Under the pieces are notes generated by a model, which was given only the letters and a program-made list of their open reading frames with translations, had not been told where the DNA came from and made no database searches. Made by a program: the position numbers and the translations under genes. 38,225 bases of DNA from an uncultured beta proteobacterium (GTDB lineage Bacteria; Pseudomonadota; Gammaproteobacteria; Burkholderiales; Burkholderiaceae), in NCBI GenBank assembly GCA_903944725.1, contig CAJASX010000072.1, positions 1 through 38,225 on the forward strand, written 5' to 3'. This document shows positions 1-8,059 of this stretch, one piece after another. The first letter of the stretch is position 1. Each line of letters starts with the position of its first letter.

Positions 1-31
1 AGTATCTTTAACTGCTTTTCGCCTTGCTCCA

Positions 32-58
32 TTGACGTGCTATTTCTCGACCTAAAAT
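32..58 (+). promoter_or_regulatory. Possible sigma70-type promoter for the btu operon
   Basis: TTGACG (32-37) and TAAAAT (53-58) resemble -35 and -10 boxes upstream of btuB. The spacer is 15 bases, shorter than the optimal 17, so this is a weak prediction. The transcript leader would be about 50 bases. It contains a small possible RNA hairpin (GCTAAC at 72-77 with GTTGGC at 84-89). Nothing else is recognised in bases 1-117. Confidence 0.3.
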
Positions 59-117
59 TCTGTTCGACTCGGCTAACGGGGAAGTTGGCTTAGTGTTCTT
101 AGTGCGGGATTTTTACC

Positions 118-2094
118 ATGCAGCATTTTTCTTTTATTGCTTCTTCATTAGGCAAGAGTAATCTATTTCTTCGTTTCATCTTATTTGCAATACTATGTAT
201 TATCGGCATGATCTCGATTGGTCAAGCTCAAGCTCAAAATCAACCCCAAAGTCAAACTTCAGCAGATGGTTCGGTGTCGGTTATCAACTCACTGAATTCA
301 ACTAAACCACTAATCGTCACCGCCACGCGCATACCCACTAAGGGTGCTGATGTCTTGGCCGACTATGTTTACATTGGGCCCGAAGAAATTGCCCAAGCCG
401 GCCAAATGAGTGTGCCTGAACTTTTGCAACAGCAACGTGGCGTGCAAATTACTACTTACGGTGGCCCCGGAAGTGCCGCTAGTGTCTATTTACGCGGCAC
501 AAGCAATAATCAAAGTCTGGTTTTAATTGATGGTGTGCGCACAGAATCATCAACCTTAGGTGGCGCAGTTTGGAGTGCAATTCCTATTCAATTAATTGAC
601 CATATTGAAATTATCTTTGGACCTCAAAGTACTTTCTACGGTCAAGATGCACTTGGCGGTGTTATCCAAATTTTTACTAAACGCGGGGATGGCCCAGCAC
701 AATTTAGCGCTTCAAGTGGTTATGGTACTTATGGTACTACCATCAATACAGCTTCAGTATCTGGTTCGGTAAGTGAAGATAAACCAACTCGATACAATCT
801 TGGGCTAAGCCAAGAAAACTCAATGGGCTTTAATACTGTGGCGTCCACTAACCCCTGTAGCGCAGCAAACGCAACAAAAAATTATTGTGCCCCAGGTTAC
901 CCCACTACTCGCACAGGCTATACGCGACTAGGTGTCACAGGACAAGTTTCGCACGAGTGGCAAAAAGGCCAAGAATTCGGCGTTAAAGTGCTAGCTAGCA
1001 GAACAAACTACCAATATCCCGGTTACGACTATGACGCATCAATACCCGAAGTTAGTTCGCAAGTAAATAATTTATCGATTGCTACGGTATTTTCTAAAAA
1101 TCAAATTACTGAAAATTGGCAGAGCTTTATTCAACTTTCAAATACTTCTAATTTTGGGCAGAATTTAACTACCAATAGCAATGATAGTATTAGCAGTCCA
1201 CAAAATGATTTTTTGTGGAAAAACGATATCAAAGTTGGCTCCGATAATTTGCAGTTAATGGTCGAGCGCCTAGTGCAATATGCCAATACTACGAACATTA
1301 ATGCTTCGCGCACTACCAATTCAGCTGCAGGCTCTTATCAAATGAAGCGGGGCAATAATCTAGCCACAGTTGCTGCGCGTAATGACACGATTACGGGGTA
1401 TGGCCCCATCTTTACTTATAGTGGAGCTTATGGGTATTTCTTGAGTAAAGGTTTACGAGCTAATGTGAACTACGGCACAGGCTTTAGAGCGCCAACTTTT
1501 AATGACCTCTACTATCCTGGTTATGGCACTCCTAACGTGCAACCCGAAACCAATCGCAACGCCGAGGTGGGCTTACATTACGAACCTGGAAATTATGAAA
1601 TTCACCTAGTCGGCTATCAAAACAAGGTGCAAAATTTAATTCAGGCCCTGCCTTGTACTACCCAAGCCAGCGGTTATTGCCCCACTAATTTTGCCTCAGT
1701 CAACATTACTGGCGCATCATTGGGCGCTAATACTCAATTAGATCGCTGGTATTTAAAGGGTTCTCTAGACTTACTCAATGCCGTAGATCAAAATACAGGA
1801 CTTGCGCTGGCCAACCGGGCCAAACAGCTTGCCAACTTAGGGGCGGAGTATCGATCTAGAAAATTAAATTTCGGAAGCAACCTAACAGTTGCCGGTCAAC
1901 GCTACGGCAATGCACAAAATACCGTTACGATGAATTCGTACGCCTTATTAGACTTATATGCGAGTTATGAAATTCAGCCGAAGTGGTCTTTATTTGCCCG
2001 TTGGAATAATGCCTTAAATAGCCAATATCAGCTTGCCTATGGCTATCTGACCCCTGGTTCCAATATTTTTGCTGGGGTACGTTACACCCCTTAA
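118..2094 (+). CDS. btuB: TonB-dependent vitamin B12 receptor BtuB
   Basis: Outer-membrane receptor that binds cobalamin and passes it to the periplasm using TonB energy. Residues 1-40 form a signal peptide with a hydrophobic core at about 18-35 and a likely cut after the QAQA stretch. A TonB-box-like segment, PLIVTATR, lies at 64-71. The plug domain follows to about residue 190, with the typical RGTSNNQSLVLIDGVR segment at 126-141. The rest is beta-barrel, ending in FAGVRYTP. The length of 658 residues fits the family. The next three genes supply the binding protein, permease and ATPase, which supports B12 rather than a generic siderophore, although receptor sequence alone cannot exclude another corrinoid or a chelate. 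The spacing to btuF is only 3 bases, so the genes are co-transcribed. No strong ribosome binding site is visible before the ATG. No classical cobalamin riboswitch is seen in the 117 bases upstream. Confidence 0.85.
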   Translation: MQHFSFIASSLGKSNLFLRFILFAILCIIGMISIGQAQAQNQPQSQTSADGSVSVINSLNSTKPLIVTATRIPTKGADVLADYVYIGPEEIAQAGQMSVPELLQQQRGVQITTYGGPGSAASVYLRGTSNNQSLVLIDGVRTESSTLGGAVWSAIPIQLIDHIEIIFGPQSTFYGQDALGGVIQIFTKRGDGPAQFSASSGYGTYGTTINTASVSGSVSEDKPTRYNLGLSQENSMGFNTVASTNPCSAANATKNYCAPGYPTTRTGYTRLGVTGQVSHEWQKGQEFGVKVLASRTNYQYPGYDYDASIPEVSSQVNNLSIATVFSKNQITENWQSFIQLSNTSNFGQNLTTNSNDSISSPQNDFLWKNDIKVGSDNLQLMVERLVQYANTTNINASRTTNSAAGSYQMKRGNNLATVAARNDTITGYGPIFTYSGAYGYFLSKGLRANVNYGTGFRAPTFNDLYYPGYGTPNVQPETNRNAEVGLHYEPGNYEIHLVGYQNKVQNLIQALPCTTQASGYCPTNFASVNITGASLGANTQLDRWYLKGSLDLLNAVDQNTGLALANRAKQLANLGAEYRSRKLNFGSNLTVAGQRYGNAQNTVTMNSYALLDLYASYEIQPKWSLFARWNNALNSQYQLAYGYLTPGSNIFAGVRYTP

Positions 2095-2097
2095 AAA

Positions 2098-2988
2098 ATG
2101 ACTGCTAGCTTAAAACTAAAGATGAAAAAAATATTTTTCCTAATGCTATTACTCTATTTAAGCCAAAGGTCTTTATTCGCTTTTGAAATTCGTGATGATC
2201 AAGGTGCAGTAGTCATATTTACTACCCCTCCGCAGCGCATCATCTCGTTATTGCCCTCATTAACCGAAACGGTATGCATTTTAGGTTCTTGCGAAAAACT
2301 AGTGGGGGTTGATCGCTACTCCGATTGGCCCACTCGTGTTAATAAACTCCCCAAGCTAGGTGGCGGTCTTGATCCAAACATTGAAGCTATCGTGGCATTA
2401 AAACCGGATGTGGTGTTAACTACAAGGTCTGCCAGAATAAGCGAACGCTTAAAAGCTGTCGGTATAAAAGTACTGGTATTTAACGTGGATAATTATTTCG
2501 GGATCGAAAAGACAATCCTACAATTAGCCATGCTACTAGGATTAAAAACGGCAGAGGGTGAGTTAGTCTGGCAAAATATACTTAAGCAAATTAACTTAAC
2601 CGCCAATGGCTTGCCTGTCGAAACTAAAGGTTTGCGAGTCTACTACGAGGTTAGTAACTCACCTTATGGTGCAGGTCAAACATCTTTTATTGGTGAAACA
2701 TTAAGTCGCCTACAAGTGAGCAATATTATCCCTGGTACCTTAGGCTCATTTCCGAAATTAAATCCTGAGTTTATTGTTAATGCTAATCCTCAGGTCATCA
2801 TGCTTGCTGACAGCTCTAGCAAAGACATTGAAAAGCGTCCTGGTTGGCACAAAATAAATGCTGTAATTAATCGACGTATCTGCGTCTTCACGCCGCCGGA
2901 AAATAATATCTTGTCACGCCCTGGACCAAGAATTCCAGAAGCCGCAAACATTATGGCCAACTGTCTTAAAAAGATGTATCCCCAATGA
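2098..2988 (+). CDS. btuF: Periplasmic cobalamin-binding protein BtuF
   Basis: Class III periplasmic binding protein that delivers cobalamin to BtuCD. The mature part begins near FEIRDDQG. It shows the BtuF/FhuD-type fold signatures: RIISLLPSLTET, GVDRYSDWP and IEAIVALKPDVVL in the N-terminal lobe, a long linking helix, then a second lobe with NPQVIMLAD. The signal peptide is clearest if translation starts at Met9 (base 2122), giving MKKIFFLMLLLYLSQRSLFA. The upstream ATG at 2098, three bases after the btuB stop, adds eight residues, and neither start has a good ribosome site. The stop overlaps the btuC start by four bases (ATGA), which points to translational coupling. The substrate assignment rests on motif likeness and on lying between btuB and btuC. 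Confidence 0.82.
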   Translation: MTASLKLKMKKIFFLMLLLYLSQRSLFAFEIRDDQGAVVIFTTPPQRIISLLPSLTETVCILGSCEKLVGVDRYSDWPTRVNKLPKLGGGLDPNIEAIVALKPDVVLTTRSARISERLKAVGIKVLVFNVDNYFGIEKTILQLAMLLGLKTAEGELVWQNILKQINLTANGLPVETKGLRVYYEVSNSPYGAGQTSFIGETLSRLQVSNIIPGTLGSFPKLNPEFIVNANPQVIMLADSSSKDIEKRPGWHKINAVINRRICVFTPPENNILSRPGPRIPEAANIMANCLKKMYPQ

Positions 2989-4001
2989 AATTAGTTTCCC
3001 ATCTGCAAATAGCAATTCGGCGCTACGCATGGGTTCTGCTAATAATGAGTCTGACTCTTTTTATTGTTGGATTAAGTGTTGGTAGTACAGGGCTTAATAG
3101 TTTTCTAGACGCTTTTAATAATCCCACTTCAGCACAAATTATTTGGGAAATCCGCCTACCAAGAACGTTAATAGCATGGCTAACTGGTGCTTTGCTTGGC
3201 TTGGCTGGGGCAATTGCACAGGGCTTATTTCGTAACCCATTAGCAGATCCCTACCTATTAGGAAGTGCCTCAGGAGGAACACTAGGGGTCGCATTAATTT
3301 TGGTCATTTTTAATGCCAATCCTATATCGGCATCTTGGTTAATGCAGATTGGTATCACTGGGGCAGCATTTATGGGGGCACTCCTTGGTGTAGCAGCTAC
3401 TATAGTATTAGCCAAAGGATTTCAGCACACCTTTAGGTTGCTATTGGCAGGAGTTATTGTGGGGGTCATTCTTGGTGCCCTAAGTTCAGCTATTGCGGTA
3501 TTAAACCCAGAAGTATTGCAAACCATGCAAGCTTTTATGCTGGGAACTACCAGCTTTGCTGGTTGGTCGTCGTGTGTTTTTATGTTGGTTATTTTGTTAA
3601 TTAGCAGTTTAGGGTCTTGGATCTTCGCCAAAACACTTGATGGAATGATTTTGGGAGAATTGACTGCGGCGAGCTTGGGCTTGCATATTAAGCTGGCAAG
3701 ATTTATTTTTATTTTTATATTAGCCCTTACTACCGGAACAGCAGTTAGTCAAACTGGCTTAATTGCCTTTGTTGGTTTAGCAGCACCCCATTTAGTACGA
3801 TCTATGATTAAAGCCAATCACCGCGTACTACTCATTTACTCTGCGGCTACCGGTGGTGTGTTGTTGTTGGCAGCAGATATATTAGCTAGGTCTTTAATCT
3901 CTCCCCAAGAACTGCCAGTGGGAGTTCTCACTGCGATTCTAGGTGGTACTTATCTGCTATGGTTAATGCATCATAAAGAAGATTCAAATGGGTTCATCTG
4001 A
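2985..4001 (+). CDS. btuC: Vitamin B12 ABC transporter permease BtuC
   Basis: Inner-membrane permease of the FecCD/BtuC family, about ten membrane spans, acting as a homodimer with BtuD to import cobalamin. Family signatures visible are the first-helix region with RLPRTLIAWLTGALLGLAG (57-75), RNPLADPYLLGSASGG (83-98) and GLIAFVGLAAPHLVR (258-272). The last contains the cytoplasmic loop that contacts the ATPase. Its 338 residues match the usual 320-350. It overlaps btuF by 4 bases and btuD by 14 bases, so the three are one translationally coupled unit. The family also carries iron-siderophores and haem, so specificity comes from the neighbours. Confidence 0.88.
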   Translation: MKLVSHLQIAIRRYAWVLLIMSLTLFIVGLSVGSTGLNSFLDAFNNPTSAQIIWEIRLPRTLIAWLTGALLGLAGAIAQGLFRNPLADPYLLGSASGGTLGVALILVIFNANPISASWLMQIGITGAAFMGALLGVAATIVLAKGFQHTFRLLLAGVIVGVILGALSSAIAVLNPEVLQTMQAFMLGTTSFAGWSSCVFMLVILLISSLGSWIFAKTLDGMILGELTAASLGLHIKLARFIFIFILALTTGTAVSQTGLIAFVGLAAPHLVRSMIKANHRVLLIYSAATGGVLLLAADILARSLISPQELPVGVLTAILGGTYLLWLMHHKEDSNGFI

Positions 4002-4797
4002 AATGAGTGACGACCTTATACATTTAAATTTATTGCCGGCAATTTCAACCAAGCAAATGCAGGCGATCTTAGGGCGCAAAATAATTCTGCACCAGATCAA
4101 TCTCACCGTGCCACAAGGGCAATGGACTAGTATTATTGGCGCTAATGGGGCAGGTAAAACTACTCTGCTTAAGGCGCTTGCTGGTCTTTTAGCTCATGAA
4201 AATGAGGTTAGGCTTTTTGGTCAAGTGATTGAAACTATTCCTAAGCAAGAGCGGGCTAAAAAATTAGCTTGGCTTGGCCAAAATGAAGTAATAACCAACG
4301 ATATTTTAGTCTACGATTTAGTGATGCTCGGTCGCCTACCACACCAAAATTGGTTGGGAACTTCAAGCACAAGTGATCATGAGGCTGTAAAACAATCTTT
4401 GCATACAACCAATAGTTGGCCCCTAAGACAGCGTCCTTTTTCAGAGCTTTCTGGTGGCGAACGTCAACGCGTATTAATTTCTAGAGCTTTAGCAGTTAAT
4501 GCGCAAATTATTCTCATGGATGAGCCATTAAGCAATTTAGACCCGCCACACCAAACTGATTTAATGAATATAATTAAATCATTAATTTTAGACAAAAAAA
4601 CCGTGGTGACAGTTTTGCATGACATTTCCTTTGCCTTGCATGCTGAGCAAATTATCATTATTCAGGATGGAAAGTTGATGCATCAAGGCCCTGCTGCCGA
4701 TGCGCTTACCCACAACCTCATTGAAGAGGCTTTTCAGCATCGTATCAAAATTTACCCCTTAAATCAATCTTGGGTAACGGTTCCACACTTCCCTTGA
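3988..4797 (+). CDS. btuD: Vitamin B12 ABC transporter ATPase BtuD
   Basis: Cytoplasmic ATPase that powers the BtuC permease. Walker A is GANGAGKTT (51-59), the Q-loop Gln is at about 98, the ABC signature LSGGE at 154-158, Walker B IILMDEP at 174-180, and the switch His in VTVLHD at 211. All catalytic elements are intact. The start at 3988 lies inside btuC and has a plausible ribosome site (AAAGAAG about 8 bases upstream). An ATG at 4003 just after the btuC stop has none. Last gene of the btu operon. The following 48 bases to the next gene show no clear terminator. Confidence 0.87.
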   Translation: MGSSEMSDDLIHLNLLPAISTKQMQAILGRKIILHQINLTVPQGQWTSIIGANGAGKTTLLKALAGLLAHENEVRLFGQVIETIPKQERAKKLAWLGQNEVITNDILVYDLVMLGRLPHQNWLGTSSTSDHEAVKQSLHTTNSWPLRQRPFSELSGGERQRVLISRALAVNAQIILMDEPLSNLDPPHQTDLMNIIKSLILDKKTVVTVLHDISFALHAEQIIIIQDGKLMHQGPAADALTHNLIEEAFQHRIKIYPLNQSWVTVPHFP

Positions 4798-4845
4798 AAT
4801 AAAACAATAATTAGTCCTTTCTTCTACGATGCGGCTAGATATACA

Positions 4846-5145
4846 ATGGATCTTATGAGTAACCAACCAGCTGATTCAATGCCTAATTTACTGACTAATT
4901 TTCAAGCCAGCCTTGAACGGATTAAGCAAAAAATAATGCATATCCAAAAGGCTACCGATAGCATGCGCCAAGATCGAATAGCCCTCGAAACCAAAATTGA
5001 AGATGCCCAAAAGCGCATTCAGCATATCTTAAGCCGTCTGCCAGATCAAGGCGATACCCGACAATTAAATTTGCTCAGTGATTCTGCCAACTCCCCAAGC
5101 ACTCCAAAAATAGATAATGATGACCATGAGCCAACGACGCATTGA
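4846..5145 (+). CDS. Small coiled-coil protein encoded before zapA
   Basis: A 99-residue, highly charged, cysteine-free protein. Residues about 15-70 look helical with heptad-like spacing (FQASLERIKQKI, then MRQDRIALETKIEDAQKRI), so a coiled coil is likely. The C-terminal third is polar and probably disordered. Small coiled-coil proteins directly upstream of zapA are common in beta- and gammaproteobacteria (ZapB-like/TIGR02449-type proteins), so a role in the division ring is a reasonable guess, but I cannot prove family membership by eye. Translation may start at 4846 or at the ATG at 4855. The gene overlaps zapA by 29 bases, which suggests coupled translation. Confidence 0.65.
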   Translation: MDLMSNQPADSMPNLLTNFQASLERIKQKIMHIQKATDSMRQDRIALETKIEDAQKRIQHILSRLPDQGDTRQLNLLSDSANSPSTPKIDNDDHEPTTH

Positions 5146-5491
5146 TGTAACCATTGCCGGTCAGAAAATTACTCTGGCAACTAGTGATGAACATGAACCT
5201 CTTTTGCGCTCAGCTTGTCAGTTGGTTGATGAGCAAATTCAACTTGCAATTGCTGGAGGTAATCGCAGCCTCGAACGCGCTACCATGATGGCTGCCTTAA
5301 AATTAGCAGGCGATCTCATTACCGCCAAACAAGCTGCTCAAGAAATTCCTCAGGCATCACCAACCACCACAACAGAAAATTCAGTCGAGATCTCGCATTT
5401 GCTTAATGAAGTGAATGCGCTTGAAGATCAAGTTGATGCCCTATTGAAAACCCTTTCCCTGCCTGGTTCGCCAAGGCCAATAGCTCCTTGA
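5117..5491 (+). CDS. zapA: Cell division protein ZapA
   Basis: FtsZ-associated protein that bundles FtsZ filaments and promotes Z-ring formation in the cytoplasm. The N-terminal half carries the family pattern: RRIDVTIAGQKITLA followed by the helix with LLRSACQLVDEQI, then a helical region with the MMAALKLAGDLITAK segment and a C-terminal coiled coil (HLLNEVNALEDQVDALL). Length 124 is slightly above the usual ~100-110. Three ATGs are available at 5117, 5120 and 5126. The last gives MSQRRIDVT and looks most like the family N-terminus. All three overlap the preceding coiled-coil gene. 6S RNA follows immediately and probably begins at or before the stop codon, an arrangement also known in gammaproteobacteria. 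Confidence 0.85.
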   Translation: MMTMSQRRIDVTIAGQKITLATSDEHEPLLRSACQLVDEQIQLAIAGGNRSLERATMMAALKLAGDLITAKQAAQEIPQASPTTTTENSVEISHLLNEVNALEDQVDALLKTLSLPGSPRPIAP

Positions 5492-5668
5492 ACCGATGCG
5501 AAAGCATACGGAGCGATCTTTGCTACGTGGGCGTGAGCGTTTCGAAGCTTCATAGTATCGGCTTTTGGCCTGATACTCCCTGAACGTCTTAATGCACCCG
5601 AAGCGTAACTGCCGCTCCACCTTGAACCTTAGGGTTCAGGATGAGGGCCTAGCGGCTAAGGTGGGGAA
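5486..5668 (+). ncRNA. ssrS: 6S RNA, regulator of sigma70 RNA polymerase
   Basis: 6S RNA binds the housekeeping RNA polymerase by mimicking an open promoter. The 3' part contains CACCTTGAACC followed by GGGTTCAGG and, further on, GGCCTAGCGG, which closely matches the same segment of E. coli 6S RNA. Other supporting elements are a GNRA hairpin near the 5' end (ATGC-GAAA-GCAT), an apical hairpin (GTATC-GGC...GCC-GATAC, about 5569-5590), a GGAGCG/CGCTCC pairing, and a probable closing stem between CCTTG...CCG (5486-5495) and CGG...AAGG (5654-5661). Position right after zapA and length of about 183 also fit. The ends are approximate. The 5' end overlaps the zapA stop and the 3' end runs into the leader of the permease gene. 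Confidence 0.87.
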
Positions 5669-5677
5669 TCTTATTTA

Positions 5678-6496
5678 ATGTCCTTAAATGACATTCTGCT
5701 GCTGCTAGTTTGCGGAGGTATTTCGGGGTTTTTGGCAGGTCTCCTTGGCATCGGCGGCGGAATGATTCTGGTGCCATTCATGATTATCGTTTTTAATCAT
5801 TTAAATTTTGAACAAAGTATCATTGTGCATATGGCCATTGCAACTGGTATGGCCACGATTCTATTCACTTCAGCGTCTGCTATCCTAGCTCACCATAAAC
5901 ATAATTCAATCGATTGGAATTTAATAGTTGCGTTAAGCCCTGGCATGATTGTTGGAGGACTAATTGGCGGTAGTGAACTGTTTGAAGCTCTGCAAACATC
6001 TTGGTTATCACTCTTTTTTGCTATCTTCATTGTGTACAGCTCAATACAAATGTTCTTTAATAAAAAGCCCCATGCAGGCCGAGAGTTGCCAGGGCCTATT
6101 GGCCTTTTTTCTTTTGGATCTTTAGCGGGAATAATTTCAAGCTTAGTTGGGGCAGGCGGGGCATTTATTACTGTGCCATTTATGTTGTGGTGCAATGTTA
6201 AACCTCATATTGCTATGGCCAGCTCCTCTGGCTTGGGATTTTTTATTGCAGCCGCAGCTACAGCGGGCTATATGTATGGTAGCTGGGATCATCCCAACTT
6301 ACCCAATGGCTCATTAGGCTATGTTTACCTGCCAGCATTAGCTTGTATCGTCGTAATTAGCATTTTTACTGCGCCACTAGGTGCAAAAATGGCCCGCAAA
6401 TTAAATGTAGCGCAACTCAAGCGAGTATTTGGAGTGCTGCTATTCTTTTTAGCTGGCTTTATGTTAAATGAAAGCCGCAAAGCCTTTGGTTTTTAG
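5678..6496 (+). CDS. TauE/SafE-family membrane permease
   Basis: Inner-membrane protein with about eight hydrophobic segments in two repeated halves. Each half carries the family's glycine-rich signature: GFLAGLLGIGGGMILVPF at about residue 17 and GIISSLVGAGGAFITVPF in the second half. Members export sulfite, sulfoacetate or related organosulfur anions, but many are of unknown substrate and nothing here fixes it. Length 272 is normal. The gene starts just 10 bases or so after the likely 6S RNA end, and the best ribosome-site candidate (GGTGGGG, 5660-5666) lies within or next to the last stem of 6S RNA. It converges on the malonyl-CoA synthetase gene with an 8-base gap. Confidence 0.82.
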   Translation: MSLNDILLLLVCGGISGFLAGLLGIGGGMILVPFMIIVFNHLNFEQSIIVHMAIATGMATILFTSASAILAHHKHNSIDWNLIVALSPGMIVGGLIGGSELFEALQTSWLSLFFAIFIVYSSIQMFFNKKPHAGRELPGPIGLFSFGSLAGIISSLVGAGGAFITVPFMLWCNVKPHIAMASSSGLGFFIAAAATAGYMYGSWDHPNLPNGSLGYVYLPALACIVVISIFTAPLGAKMARKLNVAQLKRVFGVLLFFLAGFMLNESRKAFGF

Positions 6497-6504
6497 CACC
6501 AGTC

Positions 6505-8028
6505 TTAAACTGCAAACTGCTGACGTAAAATATTCTTTTGCACTTTGCCCATGGCGTTACGAGGTAAGTCGCTTAGTATTTCAATACGCTTAGGCACCTT
6601 GAAATTCGCAATTTGTCCTTTAAGCGCATCGATCATCTTCTGCGCATCTAATTTCACGCCTGCTTTTGGTACAACTATTGCCAACACTGCCTCACCAAAG
6701 TCGGGATGTGGAATTCCAATTACAGCACTTTCGGCTACGCCATCGATCTCATCAATAAAGCTTTCAATTTCTTTAGGATAAACGTTATAGCCTCCAGAAA
6801 TAATCAAATCTTTACTACGCCCAACGATCGACAAATAATTAGCTGGTACCTTGCCACTAATATTAGTGCCGCCCCAACGCCCTACATCGCCTGTTTTAAA
6901 CCAGCCATCGGCAGTGAATTCTTCAGTAGTTTTTTCAGGCATGTGCCAGTAGCCCTTAAAAATATTCGGGCCCTTTACTTGTACGCCACCGATTTCATCT
7001 ACCTGACAAATCTGCCCGTCATCACCTACCACCCTGACACTCACCCCGGGCAAAGGCACGCCAACTGATCCACCAACCCGAGCCCCTTGATAGGGGTTAG
7101 AAGTCAACATAATGGTTTCACTCATACCATACCGCTCAAGAATGGTATGACCAGTTATTTTTTTAAAATCATTAAACGTTTCAGTAAGCAATGGCGCAGA
7201 GCCCGAGATAAATAGGCGCATGTTACGACATGCTGATTTAGTAAAGGCTTTATCTGCAGTTAAGCGCACATAAAAAGTAGGTACGCCCATCATCACAGTA
7301 GCACGAGGCATTTGCTGAATTAGTTGGGCGGTATCGAGGCGTGGCAACCAAATCATTTTGCTGCCGTTAATTAAAGCTCCATGAGCAGCGACAAATAAAC
7401 CATGCACATGAAAAATGGGTAAGGCATGCAACAAGACATCATCTTTTTGCCATTGCCAGAACTCTTTTAACACCAAACAATTGCTACCTAAATTACGGTG
7501 CGTTAGCATCGCACCCTTGCTGCGTCCCGTAGTTCCCGAGGTATAAAGAATAGCTGCTAAATCATCATCAGCCGTAGGAAGTGTTTTAAATTGATCGCTT
7601 TGGCTAGTGGCGCGCTCAAGCAAGCTACCAGTGCGGTTATCGTCTAAGGTAAATACATGCTTAGTCCCCAACTTAAAGGCCACTTTAGAAACCCAAGCAA
7701 AATTTTTGCTGCTACATACCACGACTGCAGGCTCAGCATTTTCAATGAAATATTGAATTTCAGTAGCTTGATAAGCGGTGTTTAAAGGTAGATAAACATA
7801 GCCCGCCCGAATCGTAGCTAAATATAAAAATAAGGCCTCAGGCGACTTTTCTACCTGTACCGCAACACGAGCCCCCTTAGGCAAGCCAAGACTTTTTAAT
7901 AAGTTGGCTAACATCGCTGAAGCGCGTTCTAAATCGCTCCAGGAGTAATACAGACCATCTTGAGTTTCAATTGCACAAGCTTTACGATCTTTTGGAAAAC
8001 CTTTTTCCAATAAAGAATACAAATTCAT
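6505..8028 (-). CDS. matB: Malonyl-CoA synthetase
   Basis: Acyl-adenylate-forming enzyme that joins malonate to CoA with ATP. ANL-superfamily motifs are complete: the P-loop ILYTSGTTGRSKGAMLTHRN (160-179), YGMSE (300-304), GWFKTGD (375-381), the hinge region GRSKDLIISGGYNVYPKEIE (403-422) and the catalytic lysine K495 in PRNAMGKVQK. Length 507 is typical of MatB. The malonate assignment comes mainly from lying in the same operon as malonyl-CoA decarboxylase, since related synthetases act on methylmalonate or other acids. A good ribosome site (GAGG, 5 bases before ATG) is present. It is the last gene of the operon, 31 bases after the binding-protein gene. Confidence 0.85.
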   Translation of the reverse strand: MNLYSLLEKGFPKDRKACAIETQDGLYYSWSDLERASAMLANLLKSLGLPKGARVAVQVEKSPEALFLYLATIRAGYVYLPLNTAYQATEIQYFIENAEPAVVVCSSKNFAWVSKVAFKLGTKHVFTLDDNRTGSLLERATSQSDQFKTLPTADDDLAAILYTSGTTGRSKGAMLTHRNLGSNCLVLKEFWQWQKDDVLLHALPIFHVHGLFVAAHGALINGSKMIWLPRLDTAQLIQQMPRATVMMGVPTFYVRLTADKAFTKSACRNMRLFISGSAPLLTETFNDFKKITGHTILERYGMSETIMLTSNPYQGARVGGSVGVPLPGVSVRVVGDDGQICQVDEIGGVQVKGPNIFKGYWHMPEKTTEEFTADGWFKTGDVGRWGGTNISGKVPANYLSIVGRSKDLIISGGYNVYPKEIESFIDEIDGVAESAVIGIPHPDFGEAVLAIVVPKAGVKLDAQKMIDALKGQIANFKVPKRIEILSDLPRNAMGKVQKNILRQQFAV

Positions 8029-8059
8029 ACAAACCTCAAAATAATCTACTCAACAGCAA

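Noticed and set aside
1..117. Possible cobalamin riboswitch in the btuB leader (GGGGAAG and a later GCGGG element)
   Set aside because: The elements do not line up with the conserved core and no B12 box is present. The leader within the window is also too short for the usual structure.
6706..7068. A 120-codon frame opposite malonyl-CoA synthetase
   Set aside because: It is antisense to catalytic motifs of a full-length enzyme gene and has no recognisable features.
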